Positions 47,548-59,039 of a stretch of DNA of 64,000 bases are shown here, in pieces. A program made the position numbers and the translations under genes. The stretch comes from Luzula sylvatica (taxonomy: Eukaryota > Streptophyta > Magnoliopsida > Poales > Juncaceae): NCBI GenBank assembly GCA_946800325.1, contig OX326959.1, positions 1,818,501-1,882,500 of the forward strand, in the 5' to 3' direction. The notes beneath the pieces were generated by a model, which made no database searches, was not told the origin of the DNA, and was given only the letters and a program-made list of their open reading frames with translations. Numbering within the stretch: the stretch's first letter is position 1; every line of letters starts with the position of its first letter.

Positions 47548-47835
47548 AAAATTTCTTTTATATCTCTACTAAACTTTCAAATAACATATTTATCCTTCTT
47601 AAAATGTCAATAACATATTTGTCCTTCTTAAATCAAATTTATCCACTTAAAATTTTTAAAATATCAAATTCATCAAAACCGTTAAGTTATCATTCAATTA
47701 GCCATAAATCATGATTTAAAATCTAATTAAATGAAAAAATGTGTCAATAAATGACCAAAATACCTTTTATTTTCACTTGAACAAAAAACACTACCCATGA
47801 CTTTCTCCTTGCTTGGATCTTATTGCCACTGCCCA

Positions 47836-47839
<4 letters not shown>

Positions 47840-47870
<31 letters not shown>
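47840..47870. repeat. (CT)n microsatellite
   Basis: About 15 uninterrupted CT units. Confidence 0.95.
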
Positions 47871-47873
<3 letters not shown>

Positions 47874-47878
47874 TGATT

Positions 47879-47927
47879 TTTTTTTTTTTTTTTGATTGAA
47901 ACCCGTAGGCTAAGTGTTCAAGCTCTA
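47879..47927 (-). mobile_element. Very short retroposon (49 bp) with T run and 12-bp TSD
   Basis: TCTCGTATGATT occurs at 47867-47878 and 47928-47939. The insert starts with about 15 T (a reversed poly(A)), then 'gattgaaacccgtaggctaa'. The phrase 'cccgtagg' next to a T run also occurs at about 44492, which hints at a shared LINE or SINE 3' end. Confidence 0.65.
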
Positions 47928-48618
47928 TCTCGTATGATTGAACTCTAGTGTCCCTCTCAAACAATCACAAGTGTTCGAGCTCTTCTCATTTTGCCCCCTT
48001 GCTGCAAAATACGAAGCTCCTTCGATCGTCGTCAGAAAAAACAAAGGCATAAGTGGACTTCCAGCATTTGAGCTAAAAAATTGTCCATGGTCGAATCGGT
48101 TTCCTTTGTAGAACCTGCCCTATAATATAATGAGTTGACGACCCAAGAGAGAGATTCGATTTTCGTTCTTCATCACCATCACCGCCCTTTTCCTTCTTAT
48201 TAGTAGCCTTGATATTCCTTCCTCTTCACTATTCCGGGACGACCACCTCTCCAAAAAGACATGTCAGACTAAACTCGATGTGTTTCTCTGAGTCCACCCT
48301 AACTATGAACGATGATGTTCAGCACTTGCCTCCCCAAAGGGCATTAGAAACAAAAGGTACATCAACCTGTATTCACAGTAAACATAACAAATATATCTCG
48401 ATAACCATCGTAAAAGCTTTCTCATCACTTACTCCACCAAAGCAATTATCAATAAATAAATTCTTTGCAACACAATACACATCAATCCGTATTCACTGAC
48501 GAGCTTCCGCTCAACTTCAATCCTTGTCGAATGGACGTTTCGTCGGATTCCTGAAGATTTTTCCACAGTTGGGATAGAAAATGACGTGCACCATGAGTGA
48601 TCGAGGTTTGAAGTTTTG

Positions 48619-48620
<2 letters not shown>

Positions 48621-48660
<40 letters not shown>
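48621..48660. repeat. (CT)n microsatellite, 20 units
   Basis: Forty bases of uninterrupted CT. Confidence 0.97.
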
Positions 48661-48664
<4 letters not shown>

Positions 48665-49275
48665 CTGTGAAATGCAAAGAAATAGTCAAAAGCAAGAAGA
48701 TGAATTTTGAGAGAAGAAAATTCGTGAAAACAGAGAAATAAAGAAATACTGCCATAAGAGTTTAGAAGAGAAAATGGGAGTTTTGGAGGGAGGGGTGCAA
48801 TTGTAAAATCACAATTTATCTGTTAAATCTAACATAAACTATTAGTTATGTATAAATTTGATAGAAAACGAATTTAAGAGAGACAAATATGTTATTAGTT
48901 ATTTTGTAGGGATAAATTTGTTATTTAGATGTTAAGTAAAGATATACGTGTAATTTCCCCTAAATATATTAAATTAGTTTGATTAAAAATACAAAGATAA
49001 TCAAGTTAGTATTATATGAGAAAATAAGGGGCTGAACCGAAAAAAAAGCTGGCTTTCTCCAAAATGGCATTAAAAATTCTTCTTGCTAACTACAGGGCTG
49101 ATAGAGTTTGTTTGATCCAGGAGGTAGATAATGCTGTACAGATAAAATCCGTATCGATTCAAAACATTAATCAATATAATTCGTACCGATTCAACTAGTT
49201 TCAAAAAACCAAACCAAAAGTACACATTAATCCCATTCGTATATAATACAAAAACATAATATTCCTTCTTGGAAA

Positions 49276-50529
49276 TTAAGCAAAATCAGAAGGTTCTCTC
49301 CTCTTAATGACAACTTCGCCACCCTCTATTTCCTTTGTACAATGCAAAATAAGCTCTTCAAGGGGATACACATCTTCATTCAAATAACATCTAATATCTA
49401 CCAACTTGAGGTGCTCGCAACAAAACATTTCAGTTTTCTCCAATATTTTATCCAACGTTACATCTTCCGTCAATATGCTTTAAAAAATAGAAATTAACGA
49501 GATATAATTGAAATAATTGATAATAATAATGATATCATTGGTGCACATTACAATTCACCATAAATAGCCTAAACAAAACTTAAGTACCTCACACTCGTGA
49601 TTGTGGATTAAGATAAGCTCCTCCAAATTAGGGCAGTGATCAAGGAAAGAGGAAATTGGGCCAAACTGACAGAGCACACATGTGTCTTCAAGGGTAAGGA
49701 AGGATCTTCAAACTATAAAATGTTAGGCAATGTGATACTTCATTTAACATTTCCTACAAGAAATTTTAAAAAGTAATTTCATTATTCAATAAATCAAAAT
49801 AAAAAAAAAATTAGGGAGAAAGTCACTAGTTTTTCAAAAAAAACTTACATCCAATTGATCGAAGAAACATAATTGCAGATCTACGACGCTTGAGAGGCTA
49901 CTCAGAAAATCAGAACCAGACACATAGCCTCCGGAGGAAATTATTGCTTTGTTAACCTTGCACATATCTTTGAGTTTCAGCTCTAATGGATAGTCCGGAT
50001 CTCCAACGATTTTAAGATATTCAAGGTTAGGGGCAGAAATTGAACGAGGTTTTGGATCCGAGTAATTTTGTAGAAAGCTATCCATGATCAAGCACTCCAA
50101 ATTATGAAAATAAATATCGTCCATCATCAGGTCACAGTCATACAAGCTTAAGCGTTTAAGAATAGGGCACCCAAAAAGAATATTTTCCATGAACTCTTTT
50201 TCTACGAACACATGCGATAAATGTATCGCTCTTAGATTTGGAAGGCATACTCTATCAGGTACGATCTTATATTGAAAAAACATTTCGGCAGGTGAAACTT
50301 TTCGCCTCTTACATTTAATTCTATGCGAAGTTTCTTGGGTTTGTGGTTCAATGCATAAAATACCGATAAAATACCGTAATGTGAATTTGTCGGTATTTAC
50401 ACAATCCTCGCGGTGATTCAAATACCTCCAAACAAATTTCTTAAATCTATGGGTATCTCTTCCCGAATTTTCTGTGCAGAAATAATTCATGTCGAAATCT
50501 AGACATGGAACTGAGGCCCAGAGTTTAAA
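49276..50529 (-). pseudogene. F-box/FBD pseudogene, cassette F (5'-truncated)
   Basis: Exon 1 starts abruptly at 50529 inside the family segment KLWASVPCLDFD, so the F-box helix region is lost. It runs to a GTAAGT donor after 49848. A mid-exon stretch (about 50285-50370) is read out of the family frame (ILCIEPQTQ in place of YALNHKPKK) and then returns to it. Exon 2 is 49753-49588 and has a 4-bp CCTT duplication near 49703 that brings in a TGA. Exon 3 is 49477-49276, with a 1-bp insertion just after its acceptor, and ends EGGEVVIKRREPSDFA. The break at 50529 coincides with the start of an AT-rich repeat. Confidence 0.85.
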
Positions 50530-51250
50530 CACATTGAAAATATATTGATAAAATAATGTCTATTTAAACACCAAGTTTAATCAAATATATATAATGTACA
50601 AAATATTAAAATTATATAACATATAACATATAATAATATTTTTTTAATTATTATATTTTGTTTATATAATTTTAATATTTCATTTATTATTCATGAAAAA
50701 CTAACATCATATAATAATAAGATAACCAATAATTAATAAACACAATGGAAAAATATTGATAAAATAATATCTATTAAAACATCAAGTTTAATCAAATATA
50801 TATAATGAATGAAATATTAAAATTATATAAATATAACATATGATAATAATAATTTTTTAATAATTATATGCTGCAAAAAAATTAGAATTTTTTCAAATTA
50901 ATAAAAAATATAATTTCTTTTCAGTTACTAAATATGTAAATTCAAGCATTTTTTGTAATATCCAAAAAGTTAAGGAGTTTTTTGAAATTTTTTTCCATAT
51001 TTAATTGAGAAAAAATATAAATAAACTTGGTCATATAACTTTTAAATTAGTTAGTTTATATAAAACATGTTCAAATGAAAAATCAAGCATTTTGGATATT
51101 TTGATCAAGATGAAATAGACCATATTAAAGTGATGATGTGGCCTTATACAGAAGGTGTGAAATAGACCATGTTCAAATGAAAAATCAAATATTTTGGATA
51201 TAACTTTTAAATTAATTAAATTAACACATTTAATTAATATGATAATGAAC
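50530..51250. repeat. AT-rich repeat related to 31090-32490
   Basis: The sequence starts 'acattgaaaatatattgata' directly at the truncation of pseudogene F, and the same words occur at 31968. A tandem pair of about 210 bp (50545-50750 and 50751-50960) shares 'aagtttaatcaaatatatat'. Further on, 'aacatgttcaaatgaaaaat' occurs at 51065 and 51171, and matches 31150 in reverse. Confidence 0.6.
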
Positions 51251-53188
51251 ACATATTAAATAATTAGCATATAACTAATATTCATTTAAAATAATATTTT
51301 TTAATTAATATTAATTGATTATTGATTGTATACAGTTTGTTAGTTTTCATGTTACAGTTAATTGTCATAGAGAAATATATAATGGTTAAATTTGGAGGCA
51401 AACTAAAATTTCCATATTACAGACTGGGCGGAAGGTGTGAACCGGTAGTACGACAGGAAGGGCAAAGAAACGTGAACCACTTTGTTTGGTATCCGTATCA
51501 TGCACTATCAACTCTCCATATGTATAAGTTCACTTTTCTGGAAACAATATAAAATTAATTACCCACATAGTATGTTGTGCGAATATTTAAAAAAATCGAA
51601 TTTATTTGAATTGTTGTACTCGTATCCTATCTTATATCATATGTTTCCGTGTAACACAACTCACATATGAATGAAACTTTACTTAGTGTGATGTTGGAAC
51701 TAAAACTATATCCAAGTAGAGCTGGCAAAATTTGACTCGACCCGAAAAAATGACCAGACCCGTCCGAACCGAAACCGACCCGACTCGAAAATGTTGAAGA
51801 GTCAACGATCCGAACCGGAACACGAAATCGAAACCAAATGATCCGAATCCGAAATCGACCCGAAAACTGAATGACTCGAACCCGAAATCGACCCGAAATC
51901 GAATGACCCGAATCCGAAATCGATCCGAAATCGAATGACTCGAAACCCGAATGATCCGAAATGCACGATCCGAATGATCCGAAAATTAAAATATTATTGT
52001 TAAAATTAATATAATATTGTTAAAATATTTCGGAATCAATAAAATAAATTAGAAATTATCCGAAAATAATAATTTCTAATTAGTAGTTACAGTATAAGTT
52101 TTAGTTTTTTTTTATCAATCATTTGTAATATATTTTTATTTACTTTCTTTCTTATATGTTTTGTTGTAATGGCTTTTTTCATTTACCTATTTTTTTTTCA
52201 ATCAAAAACCAATCCGAAATCAGTAAAACATATTACAACCTAAGTGACAATGTCCCTGCAACACAAACATTGCTCTAAAAACTTTATTAAAATATCAGAC
52301 GTTCCAAATTTTAATAAATCGGCCTCATTTCATTACAAAAGTAGAGTTAACACAAAGTCATTGAATTTATTCATCTCTATAAACCAGAAGAACCTACTCA
52401 TGAAAAGATAAATTTGAACTGAATATAGTATACTGACAGATAAATATAATAGTATATTTACACTAAAAATAATACATCAATGTTGAAAACGAAAAATACA
52501 ATATTTAGACGAAAGATTTAAAATAAAAATATAAAATAAAACTAACACAAATATACGAAAGTTGTATGAATTTGTATATGTTTTCTGAATATTGTGTGAT
52601 TTTTGGGGTTCTTAGGAGTACTTACTTAAAAAATTGAGACTAATGTGATGATTTAGAGGGCTTATGTGTAAAAATGCCAATCAAAATAAGGGCTTAATTG
52701 AAACTTTTGAACATGTGAGGAATTGATTAAAAATTTAGGGTTTCTTACATCTTCAGAAATTTATGTAATTTTAGAGTATTTTTGGACCTAATTGAATTTT
52801 TGAATATCTAGGGACTTCATTGGAAAATGTATGGTCACTTACATATCTTTTTGACATTTATGTAATTATAGAAAATTTTTGGACTTCACCAAAGGATTTG
52901 AAAAAGGCAATTTCCCACTTGGCCCTCGATTATTTATTACGATTATGATGTTTCAATTTACAGCTTACATTTAGTTAATAACATAAGATTATAACAAACA
53001 ACAATTTCATAAGACCACATAATAAAATTAACAAAGCTAAGTTCATCCCTATAAATATCACTCAAATCAAAAAACAAAAAAAAAACAATTTCGTACAAAT
53101 ATTATTCCACCGCAAAAATCCAGTTTAAACATATAAAAAACAAAAGCATCTAAAAAACCCCGAACTTGAGGCTCAATTTCAACCGTTC
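51251..53188. other. AT-rich intergenic stretch with one MITE-like end
   Basis: At 51718-51980 'tagagctggcaaaatttgac' is followed by many 'gacccgaa' and 'atccgaaa' motifs, typical of a hAT MITE end. No opposite end is visible. The rest, up to the uL15m stop, has no supported gene. The last part probably includes the uL15m 3' UTR. Confidence 0.4.
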
Positions 53189-54443
53189 TCATGCCTCGAC
53201 TGGAGGCTCCATTTCTATCTCCTCCTTAACAAAAGGAATGGGTTTAGTAGGAGCAGGGAGTCGACCAACAGAATCGACCTTGTCTCTCTGTTTCGGAGGT
53301 GGCTGAGCCGCTTTGGGTAACAATCGTCCTTTTTTCTCAAACCATTCTGGCGTCAGTAAAGCCCTAAACCCTAAATTATTGTAATATACTTTTCGTACCG
53401 ATCCACCTGCGGCTTCTACCGCCTCTTTTGCCCTTGCAGTTACGCGAGTCACCTAAATGATTTTTTTTGGGTAAATATTATGTGTGAATTGTAAAATGAA
53501 AAGATAATAAGTAACTTGCCTCGAGGTGAATAGGCCATTTTATTTCTTCGGCACCGCGACCCATTAATCTCACTCCATCCTCAATTTTTTTACCAATTGC
53601 ACCCGTTTCCTAATTTTAGCGATAAGTTGTAGTTTAATGCTTGAATTATAAAAAAGGGTTTAATGGTAGAGAGAGAATGTACCTTTAGGGTTTTCATAGT
53701 GATCAGTTCTGACGAGTCGATCTTTCCAGCATTTATCAGCTTTGCGATTTTGCCAAGGCCAACAGGCTGTTCGATTTGAAAAAGATCAATTAAAGTTTCC
53801 ATCATACACCTTCGAGCTTAAAATTACGTTGATTTGAATGGAATTTCGAAACTAAGAAGTGGAAAATTGTGCCATGATTCAAACAATCAACAAGATTAAG
53901 GTTATAATGTATCACAACATTAACGTTTTAATCACAAATTAGAATATTGACCAAGTTGATAAGTAAACGCATTCGCATAACGAATTCAATCAACTAACTC
54001 TAAAACCAACACAAAGAACCAAACTTTCATCAAAACTGAACGGAAACGAAAATTGCAGTACAAATTATCTACAATCAAACCTGAAAGGTTAAACTGAATT
54101 GATTTTTGAACCCACGTCGAGGCAGTGCCCTTCTAAGCGGTGTCTGGCCTCCTTCAAACCCAAATTTCATAGTACCTCTCGCCTTTTGACCCTTGTGCCC
54201 TCTTCCTGCAGTTTTTCCTTTTCCAGACCCGATTCCTCGCCCTTTTCTGATCTTTTTATGCGTCGATCCTGGGTTATCTCTCAGATCATTGAGTCTTAGG
54301 AGGCCAACAGTAGAGAAATTGGTAAAATGAGAAAAACTAGATAAAGAAGGTAAAATTTGCGACTGCAGAGGTTGAAGCAAGGGTTTAGGGGAAAGAAAGT
54401 GTGACTTCAGCTGAGTCGGGAGGAAAGAGAGATTCCGCCACAT
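53189..54443 (-). CDS. Mitochondrial large-subunit ribosomal protein uL15m, four exons
   Basis: Exons are 54443-54081, 53766-53683, 53609-53520 and 53452-53189, all joined between codons, giving 266 residues. Bacterial-type uL15 binds 23S-like rRNA in the large ribosomal subunit. Residues 1 to about 48 are rich in Ser, Leu and Phe with few acidic residues, as in a mitochondrial presequence. The uL15 core starts [20 protein letters not shown] and contains [35 protein letters not shown], then [17 protein letters not shown] and the C-terminal [20 protein letters not shown]. The plant-type tail has [12 protein letters not shown] and [11 protein letters not shown]. The third intron uses a GC donor (GAG|GCAAGT) and AG acceptor; the others are GT-AG. 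All motifs are intact, so it should be functional. Its upstream region runs into the 124-bp satellite after about 240 bp. Confidence 0.95.
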
Positions 54444-54684
54444 TTTTCTTTTCTTCTTCTTTAGTCGATCTTTGGTGAGACGTGAGAGAATAGCGTATTC
54501 ACTATTGAGGTTTAAGCCGCCATTAGAGCTCAGTGCAAGCTCTGGTAATTTTAGAAATTAATGCATACACCGGGTGTATGGGTAATATTTTCAATGGGTC
54601 TTCATTATATGTTATATTGGGCTTTAATTATATTTATGTACGCTTGCTAATTGCTATTACGTGCAGGTCCTAAACTTCATTATA
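54444..54684 (-). promoter_or_regulatory. Short spacer holding the uL15m promoter and 5' leader
   Basis: Only about 240 bp separate the uL15m ATG from the first satellite unit. The proximal part contains 'gcttaaacctcaatagtgaa' on the minus strand. No strong TATA box is visible. Two copies of 'cttcattatatgtt' at 54600 and 54674 suggest a junction by microhomology next to the array. Confidence 0.4.
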
Positions 54685-57660
54685 TGTTCGATTCAAAACA
54701 AGATTTTAACGCTTTGAGGAGTTCAAATAACGTGTTTTTAGATAATTTGTATCGTATCTTTTACTACATAACTTTTCACCAAATTTCACAAACACAAAGA
54801 AAATTTGTTTTTCGATTCAAAACAAGATTTTAACGCTTTGAGGAGTTCAAATAACCTGTTTTTAGATCATTTGTATCGTATCTTTTACTACATAATTTTT
54901 CACCAAATTTCACAAACACTAAGAAAGTTTGTTTTTAGATTCAAAACTAGATTTTAACGCTTCGAGGAGTTCAAATAACATGTTTTTAGATCATTTGTAT
55001 CGTATCTTTTACTACATAACTTTTCACCAAATTTCACAAACACTAAGAAAGTTTGTTTTTCGATTCAAAACAAGATTTTAACGCTTTGAGGAGTTCAAAT
55101 AACCTGTTTTTAGATCATTTGTATCGTATCTTTTACTACATAACTTTTCACCAAATTTCACAAACTCTAAGAAATTTTGTTTTTAGATTCAAAACAAGAT
55201 TTTAACGCTTTGAGGAGTTGAAATAACATGTTTTTAGATCATTTGTATCGTATCTTTTACTACATAACTTTCCACCAAATTTCACAAACACTAAGAAAGT
55301 TTGATTTTCGATTCAAAACAAAATTTTAACGCTTTGAGGAGTTCAAATAACGTGTTTTTAGATCATTTGTATCGTATCTTTTACTACATAACTTTTCACC
55401 AAATTTCACAGACACTAAGAAAGTTTGTTTTTCGATTCAAAACAAGATTTTAACGCTTTGAGGAGTTCAAATAACGTGTTTTTAGATCATTTGTATCGTA
55501 TCTTTTACTACATAACTTTTCACCAAATTTCACAAACACTAAGAAAGTTTGTTTTTAGATTCAAAACTAGATTTTAACGCTTTGAGGAGTTCAAATAACA
55601 TGTTTTTAGATCATTTGTATCGTATCTTTTACTACATAACTTTTCACCAAATTTCACAAACACTAAGAAAGTTTGTTTTTCAATTCAAAACAAGATTTTA
55701 ACGCTTTGAGGAGTTCAAATAACGTGTTTTTAGATCATTTGTATCGTATCTTTTACTACATAACTTTTCACCAAATTTCACAAACACTAACAAAGTTTGT
55801 TTTTCGATTCAAAACAAGATTTTAACGCTTTGAGGAGTTCAAATAACGTGTTTTTAGATCATTTGTATCGTATATTTTACTACATAACTTTTCACCAAAT
55901 TTCACAAACACTAAGAAAATTTGTTTTTAGATTCAAAACTAGATTTTAACGTTTTGAGGAGTTCAAATAACATGTTTTTAGATCATTTGTATCGTATCTT
56001 TTACTACATAACTTTTCACCAAATTTCACAAACACTAAGAAAGTTTGTTTTTCGATTCAAAACAAGATTTTAACGCTTTGAGGAGTTCAAATAACGTGTT
56101 TTTAGATCATTTGTATCGTATCTTTTACTACATAACTTTTCACCAAATTTCACAAACTCTAAGAAAGTTTGTTTTTAGATTCAAAACAAGATTTTAACGC
56201 TTTGAGGAGTTCAAATAACATGTTTTTAGATCATTTGTATCGTATCTTTTACTACATAACTTTCCACCAAATTTCACAAACACTAAGAAAGTTTGTTTTT
56301 CGATTCAAAACAAGATTTTAACGCTTTGAGGAGTTCAAATAATATTTTTTTAGATCATTTGTATCGTATCTTTTACTACATAACTTTTCACCAAATTTCA
56401 CAAACTCTAAGAAAGTTTGTTTTTCGATTCAAAACAAGATTTTAACGCTTTGAGGAGTTCAAATAACGTGTTTTTAGATCATTTGTATCGTATCTTTTAC
56501 TACATAACTTTTCACCAAATTTCGCAAACTCTAAGAAAGTTTGTTTTTCGATTCAAAACAAAATTTTAACGCTTTGAGGAGTTCAAATAACATGTTTTTA
56601 GATCATTTGTATCGTATCTTTTACTACATAACTTTTCACCAAATTTCACAAACACTAAGAAAGTTTGTTTTTTGATTCAAAACAAGATTTTATCGCTTTG
56701 AGGAGTTCAAATAACGTGTTTTTAGATCATTTGTATGGTATCTTTTACTACATAACTTTTCACCAAATTTCACAAACACTAAGAAAGTTTGTTTTTCGAT
56801 TCAAAACAAGATTTTAACGCTTTGAGGAATTCAAATAACGTGTTTTTAGATCATTTGTATCGTATCTTTTACTACATAACTTTTCACCAAATTTCGCAAA
56901 CTCTAAGAAAGTTTGTTTTTCGATTCAAAACAAGATTTTAACGCTTTGAGGAGTTCAAATAACATGTTTTTAGATCATTTATATCGTATCTTTTACTACA
57001 TAACTTTTCACCAAATTTCACAGACACTAAGAAAATTTGTTTTTCGATTCAAAACAAAATTTTAACGCTTTGAGGAGTTCAAATAACGTGTTTTTAGATC
57101 ATTTGTATCGTATCTTTTACTACATAACTTTTCACCAAATTTCACAAACACTAAGAAAGTTTGTTTTTCGATTAAAAACAAGATTTTAACGCTTCGAGGA
57201 GTTCAAATAACATGTTTTTAGATCATTTGTATCGTATCTTTTACTACATAACTTTTCACCAAATTTCACAAACACTAAGAAAGTTTGTTTTTCGATTCAA
57301 AACAAGATTTTAACGCTTTCAAGAGTTCAAATAACGTGTTTTTAGATCATTTGTATCGTATCTTTTACTACATAACTTTTCACCAAATTTCACACACACT
57401 AAGAAAGTTTGTTTTTCGATTCAATACAAGATTTTAACTCTTTGAAGAGTTCAAATAACGTGTTTTTAGATCATTTGTATCGTATCTTTTACTACATAAC
57501 TTTTCACCAAATTTCACACACACTAAGAAAGTTTGTTTTTCGATTCAAAACAAGATTTTAACGCTTTGAAGAGTTCAAATAACGTGTTTTTAGATCATTT
57601 GTATCGTATCTTTTACTACATAACTTTTCACCAAATTTCACAAACACTAAGCAAGTATGT

Positions 57661-58156
57661 TTTTCGATTCAAAACAAGATTTTAACGCTTTGAGGAGTTC
57701 AAATAACGTGTTTTTAGATCATTTGTATCGTATATTTTACTACATAACTTTTCACCAAGTTTCACAAACACTAAGAAAGTTTGTTTTTCGATTCAAAACA
57801 AGATTTGAACGCTTTGAGGAGTTCAAATAACGTGTTTTTAGATCATTTGTATCGTATCTTTTACTACATAACTTTTCACCAAATTTCACAAACACTAAGA
57901 AAGTTTGTTTTTCGATTCAAAACAAGATTTTAACGCTTTGAGGAGTTCAAATAACGTGTTTTTAGATCATTTGTATCGTATATTTTACTACATAACTTTT
58001 CACCAAGTTTCACAAACACTAAGAAAGTTTGTTTTTCGATTCAAAACAAGATTTGAACGCTTTGAGGAGTTCAAATAACGTGTTTTTAGATCATTTGTAT
58101 CGTATCTTTTACTACATAACTTTTCACCAAATTTCACAAACACTAAGAAAGTTTGT
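57661..58156 (+). repeat. Dimer-level duplication (248 bp) within the satellite
   Basis: The rare variants 'cgtatattttac', 'caccaagtttcac' and 'agatttgaacg' occur in the same order about 57730-57810 and again about 57978-58058, exactly two monomers apart. The same variant trio recurs near 59095, 61160, 61780 and 63520. Confidence 0.8.
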
Positions 58157-59039
58157 TTTTCGATTCAAAACAAGATTTTAACGCTTTGAGGAGTTCAAAT
58201 AACGTGTTTTTAGATCATTTGTATCGTATCTTTTACTACATAACTTTTCACCAAATTTCACATACACTAAGAAAGTTTGTTTTTCGATTCAAAACAAGAT
58301 TTTAACGCTTTGAGGAGTTCAAATAACGTGTTTTTAGATCATTTGTATCGTATCTTTTACTACATAACTTTTCACCAAATTTCACACACACTAAGATAGT
58401 TTGTTTTTCGATTCAAAACAAGATTTTAATGCTTTGAGGAGTTCAAATAACGTGTTTTCAGATCATTTGTATCGTATCTTTTACTACATAACTTTTCACC
58501 AAATTTCACACACACTAAGAAAGTTTGTTTTTCGATTCAAAACAAGATTTTAACGCTTTGAAGTGTTCAAATAACGTGTTTTTAGATCATTTGTATCGTA
58601 TATTTTACTACATAACTTTTCACCAAATTTCACAAACACTAAGCAAGTTTGTTCTTCGATTCAAAACAAGATTTTAACGCTTTCAAGAGTTCAAATAACG
58701 TGTTTTTAGATCATTTGTATCGTATCTTTTACTACATAACTTTTCACCAAATTTCACAAACACTAAGCAAGTTTGTTTTTCGATTCAAAACAAGATTTTA
58801 ACGCTTTGAGGAGTTCAAATAACGTGTTTTTAGATCATTTGTATCGTATCTTTTAGTACATAACTTTTCACCAAATTTCACACACACTAAGAAAGTTTGT
58901 TTTTCGATTCAAAACAAGATTTTAACGCTTTGAGGAGTTCAAATAACGTGTTTTTAGATCATTTGTATCGTATGTTTTACTACATAACTTTTCACCAAAT
59001 TTCACAAACACTAAGCAAGTTTGTTTTTCGATTCAAAAC

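Larger units (their letters stand above)
47548..48961. mobile_element. Candidate element of about 1.4 kb with inverted ends and gene-like interior
   Basis: The left end 'aaggaaaaatttcttttata' and the reversed right end 'aggggaaattacacgtatat' continue into related blocks with 'ataacatatttgtc' and 'aaatttatcc'. The flanks give only a weak 9-bp match (AAAAAATTA and AATATATTA). The interior is less AT-rich, with a 96-codon plus frame (48209-48499) and two CT tracts. It could be a Pack-MULE-like carrier of captured sequence. I recognise no protein in it. Confidence 0.5.

Noticed and set aside
54651..54833. 60-codon plus ORF across the array edge
   Set aside because: It reads from the spacer into satellite monomers and has no support as a gene.
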